This document shows, one piece after another, positions 39,056 to 49,084 of a DNA stretch of 64,000 nt. The notes under the pieces are model-generated. The model had not been told where the DNA came from. It made no database searches and saw only the letters and a list, made by a program, of their open reading frames with translations. This DNA comes from Bacteroidota bacterium (GTDB taxonomy: Bacteria; Bacteroidota; Bacteroidia; 2-12-FULL-35-15), in assembly GCA_016707685.1 (NCBI GenBank), contig JADJHE010000016.1, positions 38,164 through 102,163 on the forward strand, written 5' to 3'. Both the position numbers and the translations under genes were made by a program. The number at the start of each line of letters is the position of its first letter. Position 1 is the stretch's first letter.

Positions 39056-40477
39056 ACAGTTGCTGCGGTATTAATTTCTTTTGGAGCTTTATCTTTAATT
39101 ACTTGCGCTAACATTACGGCTTCTACAACTTCTTTTCCATTCACATAACCGATTCCACGCATATTCACCAAGCCTCTTCTAATTGGACTTTCTAAAGTTA
39201 ATTTAAAAACAATAGTATCTCCTGGTATTACTTTTTGTTTGAATTTTACACCATCAATTTTCATGAAATAAGTGCTGTAAAATTCTGGATCTGGGACTTG
39301 TGATAATGCAAAAATACCACCCACTTGTGCCATTGCTTCAATTTGCATTACACCAGGAAATACTGGATTATCAGGAAAATGTCCTTGGAAGAATGGTTCA
39401 TTCAATGTTACATTCTTAACGCCAACAATGCTCCCTGAATCCATCTCCATGATTTTGTCAACCATTAAAAATGGATAACGATGAGGCAACATCTTAGTAA
39501 TATCATTGATATCATAAATCGGTTTCTTTGTTAAGTCGAAGTGAACCGTATTGTTTTTCTTTTTCGATTTAATTAATTCTTTAATCTTTTTCGCAAATGC
39601 AATATTACCTGCATGTCCAGGACGAGCAGCTAAAACGTGCATTTTTAAAGGCACACCAACCAACGCTAAATCACCAACAATGTCAAGCAATTTATGACGA
39701 GCTGGTTCATTGAAGAAATGCAAGGTGGTGTTGTTTAATACACCACGACCTTTAACTTCAACGTTTTCTTTATTAAAAACCTTTTTAAGATGAGCAATTT
39801 TTTCTGGCGCTACTTCTTTGTCTACCAACACAATTGCATTGTTCATGTCGCCACCTTTAATCAAATTATTTGCAAGCAAAGCTTCTAATTCATGTAAGAA
39901 AACGAATGTACGGCACATTGCAATTTCAGTTTTGAATTCACTAAGTGTATACATCGAAGCGTGTTGTGTTCCCAATACATCTGAATTATAATCAACCATA
40001 ACAGTTGTTCTGAAAGCATCTTGAGGAACAGCTAACATCTCAACTTTTTTAATTGGATCTTCGAATGTTAAATTTTCTGTCAATACAAAATATTCTCTTT
40101 CAGCATTCTGCTCTATTGAACCAACTTCTTCTAATATTTTAATAAATGGCATAGAACTGCCGTCCATGATTGGCAGTTTCAGGACCATCTAACTGAATCA
40201 AACAATTGTCGATTTCTAAACCAACCAAAGCAGCCAACACATGTTCGGTTGTATGAACACGAGCACCATTTTGCTCCAATGTAGTGCCACGAGACGTATC
40301 AACTACATTATCAACATCAGCATTTATAATCGGGTTTCCAGAAATATCTACACGTTGAAATTTATATCCATGATTTTCGGGAGCAGGTACAAATGTTAAA
40401 TTCACTTGCTTTCCAGTATGTAAACCAACACCAGAAATACTCACTGCTTGTTTTAATGTTCTTTGCTTTACGCTCAT
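39052..40477 (-). CDS. lpxC: LpxC-FabZ fusion: UDP-3-O-acyl-GlcNAc deacetylase / 3-hydroxyacyl-ACP dehydratase (frameshifted)
   Basis: About 475 residues, the fused form found across Bacteroidota. Residues ~1-310 are LpxC (SISGVGLHTGK, the zinc motif HTTEHVLAAL near residue 80, MDGSSMPF and HKLLDIVGDLAL with the distal His/Asp ligands). From ~320 is FabZ (LPHRYPFLMVDKI, with the catalytic His, and GHFPDNPVFPGVMQIEAMAQ). LpxC performs the committed step of lipid A synthesis and FabZ dehydrates the hydroxyacyl-ACP used in membrane lipids. One extra A near 40177 interrupts it; correction gives GPELPIMDGSSMPF. Confidence 0.93.
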
Positions 40478-40657
40478 GTTAACTACTAATTTTGATTCGA
40501 GAATATTTTAATTCGTATTGAATTTCATTAAAACAAAAAAGCTATTCTGTTTGCACAGATTAGCAAAGAATAATAATGAAAATCAAATTTAAGTATTTTA
40601 TTCGTTTTATGGTAATTTTAGGAAAGGCAATTAATTAAGAAAGGATTGTGTAAAACT

Positions 40658-41670
40658 TTACTTTTTTCGCCAAAAAACGACAAAGAAAATTAGCAATCCT
40701 ACAAGTCCCATAGCGAATGTAAAAAAGGTTTGTCCAGCATGAATTAAGGTAGCCAAGGTTTTACCAAACACACCCGTTACACCATACAGTAAAACTACTT
40801 GATTTACAAGAAAGTGATAGGCACCCATCCCTCCACCTTGAATTGGAATAGAACGACCAATAGTACCTATGCTTAAAATTGTTAAACAGGCTCCCCAAGT
40901 TAAAACGGAGGTTTCTTTAAAAACGAAGAACCAGAAATAGGTCATTAAATAATATCCTAACCATATTAAAAAGGTATAGAAGATAAACAGGCGCTTTTCT
41001 TTTAGTTTAGCAATACTTATTAAGCCTTGTTTTAAACCTTCCAAAAACTTCACAATAAATTTTGGCGATTTTTCCTGTAAGTATTTTCGGAAATAAAAAA
41101 ACAAAAACAACACTGCAATTACAATCAATACAAACACTACTAAAACAGTTGTATTACCTGAACTAATTTTAACAATCACACCTTCATAAAAAGGTGTAAA
41201 CACATTTACTTGAACAGAATTCAATAATTTGATTCGAATTGCAAGAACTAATATTAAGCAACACAATTAATAAACTCACAACATCAATTACACGCTCAAT
41301 AATAACTGTTCCCAAGTAATTCCATAAATGGAATTGGGTGTTGCTTTTTAACCGATAAACAACGTGATACTTCGCCCAAACGTGGAACAACAAAACTTAC
41401 AAAATAACTAATAGAAAGTGCAGAAAAAATATTGTGAAATTTTGTTTCGTGGCCAATCGCTTTAATCAGCATTTGCCAGCGTAAAGCGCGCACTACATAT
41501 ACGCCAACAGAAACGGCCATTACCAAATAAAACCAAGAGAAATTGCCTGTACTTACAACTTCTTTTAATTCGGTATAGTTTAAATCCTTAAAAAACAACC
41601 AACTCAGAGCAACTCCTAAAAAAAGGAGTAATACATATTGTATAATTTGTGCTGCTTTCGACTTTAACAT
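40658..41670 (-). CDS. Flippase-like integral membrane protein, LPG_synthase_TM / UPF0104 family (frameshifted)
   Basis: About 335 residues with roughly eight membrane helices. MLKSKAAQIIQYVLLLFLGVALSWLFF opens the protein; RALRWQMLIKAIGHETKF, VVPRLGEVSRC and the late PIQGGGMGAYHFLVNQ are the characteristic sequences of the AglD/MprF-type transmembrane family, whose members move lipids or act in glycolipid synthesis. Three frames overlap between 41184 and 41400 because of at least two indels. A terminator for the upstream lon lies 60 nt before the start. Placed beside lipid A genes, a lipid-translocation role is plausible but not shown. Confidence 0.78.
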
Positions 41671-41729
41671 ATAGAGCACAAAATTAAATTTTAAATGACA
41701 CAATTTAAAACAATCATGAATTTCATAAA

Positions 41730-41758
41730 AAAAGCTCAGCATAAAATGCTGAGCTTTC
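41730..41758 (-). terminator. Intrinsic terminator after lon
   Basis: A 12-bp perfect stem (AAAGCTCAGCAT and its complement) with a 3-nt loop, followed on the minus strand by seven T residues. It is 4 nt after the lon stop. Confidence 0.85.
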
Positions 41759-41761
41759 CTA

Positions 41762-44256
41762 TCATCTAAAGAAATTTATTTCTTTCTTTTCTTCTGATTT
41801 TATTGTTAAATCAAGTGGATTTACTACTTTTTCTTTTAATAGTGCATGTTTTACAACATCAATCATCTGTTCTACATAAATGAATTTTAATCCTTTGATG
41901 TAATCGGCTTTGATATCGGCAATGTCTTTTTTATTGTCAATACTCAAGATTATTTCTTTAATTCCAGCACGTTTTGCCGCAAGTATTTTTTCCTTTATAC
42001 CGCCAACAGCCAACACTCTACCCCGCAAAGTTATTTCACCTGTCATTGCCAACTGCTTTTTTACTTTACGCTGCGTAAATGCACTTGCTAATGCTGTAAG
42101 CATCGTAATTCAGCGCTTGGTCCATCTTTAGGCGTAGCTCCTTCCGGCACATGTATGTGTACATTCCAATTATCAAATACCTCTTGTTTTAATCCTAAAA
42201 TGGCACTGTGTGATTTCAAATATTCCAATGCAATCACAGCCGATTCTTTCATTACTTCGCCTAAATTACCTGTTAGTGTAAGCTTCCCACTTCCTTTTGT
42301 TAAGCTACTCTCAATAAATAGAATGTCGCCTCCAACAGAAGTCCATGCCAAGCCTGTTACAACACCAGCAACATCATTCCCTTGGTAACGATCTTTTTCG
42401 TGAGCTGGTCCCAGTATTTTTGTAAGTTCTTTTTCAGTAACAACAACATTGTACTTTTGCTCCATTGCAATTGATTTTGCTGCATTACGAACAACTTTCG
42501 CAATTACTTTTTCCAAACCACGTACGCCACTTTCGCGGGTATAGTTTTCGATAATGTATTCCAATACTTTTTTATCCAAGCTTAATTGCTCTTTTTTCAC
42601 ACCTTGCTCACCTAATTGTTTAGGCAATAAATGGCGTTTCGCAATTTCAATTTTTTCTTCAATCGTATATCCTGTAATTTCAATTATCTCCATACGATCG
42701 CGCAAAGCAGGTTGTATAGAGCTTAATGAATTAGCAGTAGCAATAAACATCACATTCGACAAATCGTAATCCATTTCTACGTAATTATCATAGAAAGCAT
42801 TGTTTTGCTCAGGATCAAGAACTTCTAATAAAGCTGATGATGGGTCGCCATGAAAATCATTTCCAACTTTATCTATTTCATCTAAAATAAATACAGGATT
42901 AGATGAACCCGCCTTTTTAATATTTTGCAAAACACGCCCTGGCATTGCACCAATATAGGTTTTACGGTGTCCACGAATTTCAGCTTCATCGCGTAAACCA
43001 CCTAAACTCATTCTCACGTATTTACGTCCTAAACTTTCGGCAATACTTTTTCCTAAGGATGTTTTACCAACACCTGGAGGTCCGTACAAACATAAAATTG
43101 GCGACTTCATATTGCCTTTTAATTTCAATACAGCAAGGTGTTCTAAAATTCGCTCTTTCACTTTTTCCATTCCAAAATGATCTTTATCCAAGACCTTTTG
43201 AGCACGTTTTAAATCAAAGTTATCAGTAGTAGAATCATCCCAAGGTAAATCCAACAATACTTCTAAATAATTAGTTTGTATAGAATATTCAGCAGCATTC
43301 GGATTCATGCGTTCTAACTTTGTAATCGCTTTTTCGAATGAATCGGAAACCGTTTTACTCCATTTTTTAGTCTTTGCTTTTTCACGCATTTCACGAATAT
43401 CCTGCGCAAAGTTATTCTCCCCTAACTCTTCCTGAATTGTTTTTAATTGCTGATTTAAAAAATAATCTCGTTGCTGTTTATCCAAATCAACCTTCACTTT
43501 CGATTGAATTTGATTTTTCAATTCCAGCATTTGTAATTCCTTTGTAAGATTCGACAACAACAATGTTGCTCTATCAGAAAGATTGGCAACCTCAAGCATT
43601 TTTTGTTTATCCGCAACTGGTGCATTCATGTTTGATGAAATAAAATTTATCAAAAATGAAGGACTTTCAATATTGCGCAATGCAAAGTTTGCTTCAGTAG
43701 GAATATGTGGACTTTGCTTTATAATTTGAGTAGCTAAATCTTTTAAAGATGAAACCAAAGCATCAAACTCTTGGTCTTCTTTTTTAGGACGAATTTCATT
43801 AAATGCAGTAATTTTTGCTTTAATGTAGGGTTCGCTTTGAATAATTTCCCCTAATTCAAAACGTTTTTTACCTTGAATTATAACGGTTGTGTTGCCATCA
43901 GGCATACGAAGCATTTTAATGATGTGTGCAACCGTACCAATTTTATTTAAATCATCAATTGTAGGGTCTTCAATACTATCATTTTTTTGCGAAACAACAC
44001 CTATTATTTTATCGCCTTTGTAAGCATCTTTAACAAGGTTAATGGATTTATCACGTCCAACTGTAATTGGAATTACGACACCAGGAAACAGTACAGTATT
44101 GCGTAGAGGTAATATTGACAGTTCTTCAGGTGTTTTTTCAGAATTCATCTGATCTTCATCTTCCGATGACAACAATGGAATAAACTCCGAATCCTCCTCC
44201 ATCATATTAGCGCTAAACAAAGGATTTAAGCCATTTAAGTCGAAATTATCAGTCAT
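41762..44256 (-). CDS. lon: Lon ATP-dependent protease (frameshift at catalytic serine)
   Basis: About 830 residues. The N-terminal LAN domain (LSILPLRNTVLFPGVVIPI), AAA+ module with Walker A GPPGVGKTSLGKS near residue 380 and Walker B PVFILDEIDKVG, and the Ser-Lys protease domain (HVHVPEGATPKDGPSAG, with Ser in PSA) are all present. Catalytic Lys is in GGIKEKILAAKRAG. The gene breaks at 42103 exactly at GPSA: one missing G (gct-g-aatt) restores PSAGITMLTALASAF. Lon degrades misfolded and regulatory proteins. The acidic N-terminal extension (~40 residues) before the LAN domain is typical of Bacteroidota Lon. Confidence 0.93.
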
Positions 44257-44347
44257 TTTTTTGAATATTTAAGTCGAGTAATAAAAATATGACGAAAGAA
44301 GTTCAATCCTTGTGCCAAGCGAGGAATAGGGACAGTTTGGCAGAAAC

Positions 44348-44572
44348 TTACTTTTTCTTCATTTTACTCAAATAGTAGATATGAATTAACATAATAACAC
44401 CATTGGTAAGAATGATGGGTATGGAATAATGAAGCATTATGCCATAGGCTACAAACAATCCACAACCAACAAAGTTTACAATACGAAGTTTTAAAATGTC
44501 CTTCATTAAAAAAGAAATCAATACTACGATTGAAGCCAAATAGCCGATTATTTCAGTTAAGGTAAATTCCAT
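44348..44572 (-). CDS. YgjV-like small membrane protein
   Basis: 74 residues with three hydrophobic segments (ASIVVLISFLMKDI, NFVGCGLFVAYGIML, NGVIMLIHIYYL). The length and pattern resemble half-size PQ-loop/SemiSWEET or YgjV family proteins; I favour YgjV because of the three short helices without a PQ motif. It lies 2 nt after the rnz stop on the same strand. Function unknown. Confidence 0.6.
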   Translation of the reverse strand: MEFTLTEIIGYLASIVVLISFLMKDILKLRIVNFVGCGLFVAYGIMLHYSIPIILTNGVIMLIHIYYLSKMKKK

Positions 44573-44574
44573 AA

Positions 44575-45486
44575 TTAAAGTTTAGTGTTTTCGCCTTCAA
44601 TGGCTAAAATTGTATTGTCAAACATTGTTCTTGCTTCATCCAACAATGGTTGTAAATCTTTGTAACGAGCCGAATAATGTCCGATCATCAATTGTTTTAC
44701 TTCTGCCTTTTGTGCAATTTGGCCAGCCTGCAAAGCCGTTGTATGGTATGTTTCTTTGGCTCTATCAGCTTTTTCGTGCAAAAATGTTGCTTCGTGATAG
44801 AGTAAATCTACATTTTTAATGAATGGAATAATTCGCTCATCATAACAAGTATCTGAGCAATAGGCGTAACTACGAGGAGTTGCTTTATTCGAAACCAATT
44901 TAGAATTTGGAATGATTGTTCCATCATTGGAAACAAAATCGGCTCCTTGTTTGATTGACAAAATTTGTTCAACTGGTATTTTGTAGTACGCAAGGGTGTC
45001 TTTTGTAATATTTGCCAATAAAGGTTTTTCTGTAAATTTAAAACCACAACAAGGTATTCGGTGATTTAATACAATTGTAGTAACAACAACCTTATCATCT
45101 TCAAAAAGGATTTCATCATTTTTATAATTATGATGATGATATACCAATTGGTAATTTAATCGTGTTTCGGAATGTTTGTATTGAACCTCTATAATTTCTT
45201 GTAATTCGGCTGGACAATACAAATGAAGCTCTGTAGTTCTACCAAGCAAATGCATACTCGATAATAGTCCCAATAAACCAAGGTAATGATCGCCATGCAA
45301 ATGGCTGATAAAAATATGGTTGATGCGCTGAAACTTGAGTTTATACCTACGCAATTGAATTTGGGTAGCCTCACCACAATCAATCAAAAAAAACCGCTCA
45401 GCTATATTTAATAACTGAGCGGTTGGATTCGTTTTGAAGTAGGAGTTACTACTGCAACCTAAAATTGTTAAATCAAAATTTTGCAT
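44575..45486 (-). CDS. rnz: Ribonuclease Z
   Basis: 303 residues, complete. A zinc endonuclease of the metallo-beta-lactamase fold that removes tRNA 3' trailers. Histidine box FISHLHGDHYLGLLG at residue ~60, YCSDTCYDE near residue 208, LLYHEATFLHEK and LMIGHYSARYKD near 270, which are the tRNase Z-specific blocks. The start ATG overlaps the stop of the upstream T9SS cargo gene (TAATG), so the two are translationally coupled. Confidence 0.93.
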   Translation of the reverse strand: MQNFDLTILGCSSNSYFKTNPTAQLLNIAERFFLIDCGEATQIQLRRYKLKFQRINHIFISHLHGDHYLGLLGLLSSMHLLGRTTELHLYCPAELQEIIEVQYKHSETRLNYQLVYHHHNYKNDEILFEDDKVVVTTIVLNHRIPCCGFKFTEKPLLANITKDTLAYYKIPVEQILSIKQGADFVSNDGTIIPNSKLVSNKATPRSYAYCSDTCYDERIIPFIKNVDLLYHEATFLHEKADRAKETYHTTALQAGQIAQKAEVKQLMIGHYSARYKDLQPLLDEARTMFDNTILAIEGENTKL

Positions 45487-46243
45487 TATTTGCTAGTAAC
45501 AACCATACGTTTTGTGATGGTTGTATTTCCGCTTTTAATTGAATAGATATAAACACCTGCAGCAAATGAATTTGCTTCTAATTTAATAGTATTTGCCCCT
45601 TTTTGAGCATCAAATTTGTTTGAATACACAACAGCACCAACCATGTTATACACTTTAAATTCTACTTCAGAATCAGTAGTAGAAGAGAAATAAATTTCTG
45701 ATTTTTCAGAGAATGGGTTTGGTGAATTTTGTTTTACATCAAATTTAGATAAATCTAAATCAGTGATTGATGTTGCTGCAACAACAATACTACGGAATTG
45801 TTCATTAGTTTGAGGTTGATCGATAGGCACACCAAAAATGGTTGTATGAGCAACAGCATTTACAATAATTTTTTTATTCCATACTTGAGTTGGAGTTCCT
45901 GAAATTAAAAAACAACCGTTTGAACCACCAGGGAATGTACAATTAGCTGGAGCACATTGGTAGTTTAAACCTGGCGCTAAACTATCAACACCAGTTACTT
46001 CAATTGAAACAATTGTTGCTGTTGGAAAACCAAAATCAGTTCCATCAGTAGGTACTTTAATACTAACTTCTTGAGTATAAGAACACCAACAATACCAACA
46101 GCTAAACCTGTAGCGCTATCAGGGCATACACCGTATGCTTGAGTTCCTGGAATACAAGAAATATTAGGCGTACAAACTTGAGCAAATGAACTTACGTTCA
46201 ATAAAAATAAAGCCGAAGCAGAAAGGAGTAATTTTTTCATCAT
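45486..46243 (-). CDS. Secreted T9SS type A cargo protein (frameshifted)
   Basis: About 250 residues. Signal peptide (LLSASALFLLNVSSFAQ), Cys-rich N-terminal region (VCTPNISCIPGTQAYGVCPDS), a middle that continues in the second frame (PTDGTDFGFPTATIVSIEV..LNYQCAPANCTF), then a type A C-terminal sorting domain (NSPNPFSEKSEIYF..KVYNMVGAVV..GVYIYSIKSG). One missing base near 46083 joins the frames (GVPYTQEVSIKV). The cysteine-rich part looks like a small surface or binding module that I cannot identify. It is coupled to rnz downstream. Confidence 0.75.
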
Positions 46244-46268
46244 ATTTAGTTTATTTAGTTTTTAACAC

Positions 46269-46616
46269 TTATGCAAGAACACTTAATTTATCTTTTGCCT
46301 CAGCAACAGTTTCTGTGATGGTGAGGATTGTATCCAACTGAGAAATAACAATTAATTTTCGAACGGTATCCTGCAAACCAGATAGTACAAAATGACCGTT
46401 AGAATTTTTACACAACCTATTCGCAACCAAAATAGCACTCAATCCAGATGAATCGCAATAACGAGCATCGGTCATGTCGATGATGATATTCTTTACTCCA
46501 TCTGTATTTAATACAACCAATTCTGATTTTAAAGAGGGTGCCAAATTGCTGTCCAACTTTTCAGCAGTAATTTTTATTACTGAATACTTGTCATTGTTTT
46601 CGATCTGAATACTCAT
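46269..46616 (-). CDS. STAS-domain anti-sigma-factor antagonist-like protein
   Basis: 115 residues from the ATG at 46616 (MSIQIENNDKYSVI). The STAS fold is shown by LKSELVVLNTDGVKNIIIDMTDARYCDSSGLSAILVAN, in which the Ser-Ser of CDSSGL is the usual phosphorylation site of SpoIIAA-like proteins. The longer start at 46637 lies inside the -7 promoter box, so 46616 is preferred. It could work with a SpoIIAB/RsbW-like or SiaB-like kinase; none is in the window. A SiaC-like protein is encoded 34 kb away. It is divergent from the barrel protein gene. Confidence 0.85.
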   Translation of the reverse strand: MSIQIENNDKYSVIKITAEKLDSNLAPSLKSELVVLNTDGVKNIIIDMTDARYCDSSGLSAILVANRLCKNSNGHFVLSGLQDTVRKLIVISQLDTILTITETVAEAKDKLSVLA

Positions 46617-46634
46617 AGTATATTTTGATTTTAA

Positions 46635-46666
46635 CAAATATAGGACAATTTTGAAGTAAAAAGCAA
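46635..46666 (-). promoter_or_regulatory. Promoter for the STAS gene
   Basis: On the minus strand TTG (46666-46664), 21 nt, then TATATTTG (46642-46635), matching TAnnTTTG. Its position shows that translation starts at 46616 and not 46637. Confidence 0.6.
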
Positions 46667-46718
46667 GTTTTTAATCTCAAAGATTTATTGCTATTTTTAT
46701 AACTTAAAATCCACCCTC

Positions 46719-47470
46719 ATGAAAAATTTAATCGCTATAACTTGCCTAATTATAGCTACGATTGGATTTTCTCAAAACCCTTTAGAAACAAGAGATAACA
46801 AACATTCATTGGGCATTTATTTAAATGCTGTAAATTTTGAACGTTTTGTTTCTACTGCTAATGCTTCTAGGAATAGTATTACAGAAGCTCAACATCGTTT
46901 TTTTCGCTCCTATCAGCAATTGTGGTATTGCATACCAATACAAGACTAAACAACTTTCTAAAATTCAGACTTGGCGGTGGTTTTATTCTGAAAAGGGTAG
47001 AAACAAGAACATTGAAAAAGAGGTTTTGATGGAAACATTATTGACAAAACAATCAAAGGAAAATTAAGCTACTTTAATGTTCCACTTTCCATCCGCCTAT
47101 TCCTTTTAATATTTATAATGAAGAATCGAATGGTGGTTTTTATCTTGAATTGGGATGCAATTCCGATTTTATTTACAATGAAGAAATGAGTAGCCATAAC
47201 AACATTCCATTTAGCAAATTCAGCCAATCTCAGTTACCAAGCTATGTAACCGTTTACCGTGAATCGGTAGAATATAAGAACAAGGACTTTGCGTACAACA
47301 GGACCAGCATTACATTTGGTTTGGGGCATGAAATTGAACTAAAACGATTCGCATTTTTTTACGGAATACATACTCAATTTGAATCATTTTCTCAAATGAA
47401 AAATACATTTGCAGATATTAGGACAGCAAAATTTTGTTTGATGAATATTGGATTGAGTTATCGCTTTTAA
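46719..47470 (+). CDS. Outer-membrane beta-barrel-like protein (frameshifted), unknown
   Basis: About 245 residues. Signal peptide (MKNLIAITCLIIATIGFSQ). The rest has alternating hydrophobic/aromatic strands (LGIYLNAVNFERF; KRFAFFYGIHTQFESF) and ends in an aromatic terminal strand (NIGLSYRF), the signature of a beta-barrel of about 8-10 strands. Read in three frames; indels are near 46910, 46960 and 47085. I recognise no family. Stop overlaps the convergent pyrB stop by 4 nt. Confidence 0.6.
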
Positions 47471-48390
47471 GCTCTGCCAGCCAATAAGAAAAGTACCGCC
47501 ATACGAACTGCTACACCATTTTCAACCTGATCAAGAATAATGCTTTGATCGCTATCAGCAACATCACTTGTAATCTCTACCCCACGATTAATTGGACCAG
47601 GGTGCATGATGATAATTTTTTTAGCAAGTGAATCGAGCAAGTCTTTATTTAAGCCAAAGAGCATGGTGTACTCACGCAATGAAGGGAAATATTTTATGTC
47701 TTGACGTTCCAATTGAATACGAAGCATATTGGCTACATCGCACCATTCTAATGCTTTGCGCAGGTTGTGCTCCACCTTTACACCCAAGCTATGAATGTAT
47801 TTAGGCATTAAGGTTGTTGGTCCGCAAACCATTACCTCGGCACCCATTTTTTGCAAACAGAATATATTTGATAATGCTACACGTGAATGAAGAATGTCAC
47901 CCACAATTGCTATTTTTTTGCCTTTTAAATTTCCAAGTTTTTCACGGATAGAGAATGCATCTAACAATGCTTGTGTTGGATGTTCATGTGCACCATCACC
48001 TGCATTTACAATTTTAGCATCAATGTGTTTAGATAAGAAAACAGCAGCTCCTGGATTTGGATGGCGCATCACTACCATATCCACTTTCATTGCTAAAATA
48101 TTATTTACTGTATCGATTAATGTTTCTCCTTTTTTAACAGAAGAAGAAGAGGCAGCAAAATTTACAACATCAGCACTTAAACGCTTTTCAGCTAATTCGA
48201 ATGAAAGTTTTGTTCGGGTTGAATTTTCAAAAAATAAATTGGCAATGGTAATATCTCGTAAGGAAGGAACTCTTTTAATAGGACGATTAATAACATCTTT
48301 AAAGTTTTCAGCAGTATTTAAAATTAAATGAATATCATCTGCTGTCAGATCTTTAATTCCTAGTAAATGCTTCGTGCTTAAGTTCGTCAT
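47467..48390 (-). CDS. pyrB: Aspartate carbamoyltransferase catalytic subunit
   Basis: 307 residues, complete. Forms N-carbamoyl-aspartate from carbamoyl phosphate and aspartate. The carbamoyl-phosphate-binding motif FENSTRTKLSFE is at residue ~55, followed by SSSSVKKGETLIDT and MVMRHPNPGA; the aspartate-binding domain contains HPTQALLDAFSI and ends with MHPGPINRGVE. It starts 4 nt after pyrR on the same strand. Confidence 0.96.
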   Translation of the reverse strand: MTNLSTKHLLGIKDLTADDIHLILNTAENFKDVINRPIKRVPSLRDITIANLFFENSTRTKLSFELAEKRLSADVVNFAASSSSVKKGETLIDTVNNILAMKVDMVVMRHPNPGAAVFLSKHIDAKIVNAGDGAHEHPTQALLDAFSIREKLGNLKGKKIAIVGDILHSRVALSNIFCLQKMGAEVMVCGPTTLMPKYIHSLGVKVEHNLRKALEWCDVANMLRIQLERQDIKYFPSLREYTMLFGLNKDLLDSLAKKIIIMHPGPINRGVEITSDVADSDQSIILDQVENGVAVRMAVLFLLAGRA

Positions 48391-48393
48391 TCG

Positions 48394-48936
48394 TTAATTT
48401 TCATTAGTCAATAAAGTAACTTTATCTTTTCCATCACTCTCATTCCACTCTACCACTACTCGTTCTGATGCTATTGAATCAATTGTTTTTCCAATGTATT
48501 TTGCTTGAATTGGCAAATGTCGGCTCAAACGTCTGTCAATCAACACCAACAACTCCACATCATTAGGGCGACCAAATGCAAGCATTGCATCCAAGCCAGC
48601 ACGAATTGTTCTGCCTGTAAACAATACATCATCCACCATGATTACATTTTTATCTTCAATGATAAAATCGATTTCGGTTCTATTCGGAACCAATTCTTTT
48701 TTACGAAAATCATCGCGATAAAAAGTAATATCCAAGCTTCCACACTTGATATCTTTTTTCTTTAAAATTTCTTGAAGTTTCTTTTGAATGCGTTTGGCTA
48801 AAAAAATGCCTCGCGGTTGAAGTCCAATGATTACTGTATTCGAAAAATCGTTGTGAACTTCTATTAATTGGTAACAAAGCCGTGTTACGGTAATTTCGAA
48901 ATGTTTACTGTCTAAAATGATTTTGGGCTTCATCAT
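48394..48936 (-). CDS. pyrR: PyrR, pyrimidine regulator / uracil phosphoribosyltransferase
   Basis: 180 residues. The phosphoribosyltransferase signature VIMVDDVLFTGRTIRAGLDAML at residue ~97 and IGLQPRGIFLAKRI near residue 38 identify PyrR. In Gram-positive bacteria PyrR binds pyr mRNA leaders with UMP to cause attenuation and also has UPRTase activity. It precedes pyrB by 4 nt. Here the promoter lies only ~11 nt upstream of the start, leaving no room for an attenuator before this operon, so enzymatic activity or regulation elsewhere is more likely. Confidence 0.93.
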   Translation of the reverse strand: MMKPKIILDSKHFEITVTRLCYQLIEVHNDFSNTVIIGLQPRGIFLAKRIQKKLQEILKKKDIKCGSLDITFYRDDFRKKELVPNRTEIDFIIEDKNVIMVDDVLFTGRTIRAGLDAMLAFGRPNDVELLVLIDRRLSRHLPIQAKYIGKTIDSIASERVVVEWNESDGKDKVTLLTNEN

Positions 48937-48946
48937 ATCTAGGGAT

Positions 48947-48954
48947 CAAATATA
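48947..48954 (-). promoter_or_regulatory. -7 promoter element for pyrR-pyrB
   Basis: On the minus strand TATATTTG, fitting TAnnTTTG, 10 nt before the pyrR ATG. No clear -33 TTG at the usual distance. Confidence 0.5.
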
Positions 48955-49084
48955 GATAAAAAACAGATTGAATTCATCTATTCGTTAATAGTTTTTATTT
49001 ATTTCTGATATAGTGCTTAATTCCCGCATTATTTTAACCCTAAAAATTCGCTATTTTTATACAATTGAAAAACCTATCTATTTT

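Noticed and set aside
41184..41393. Separate 69-aa ORF within the flippase gene
   Set aside because: It is a frame fragment of the flippase protein caused by indels, as it overlaps the flanking pieces.
47025..47067. Separate ORF 46837-47067 as a distinct gene
   Set aside because: It overlaps the barrel protein in another frame and its end matches the continuing barrel sequence with an indel.
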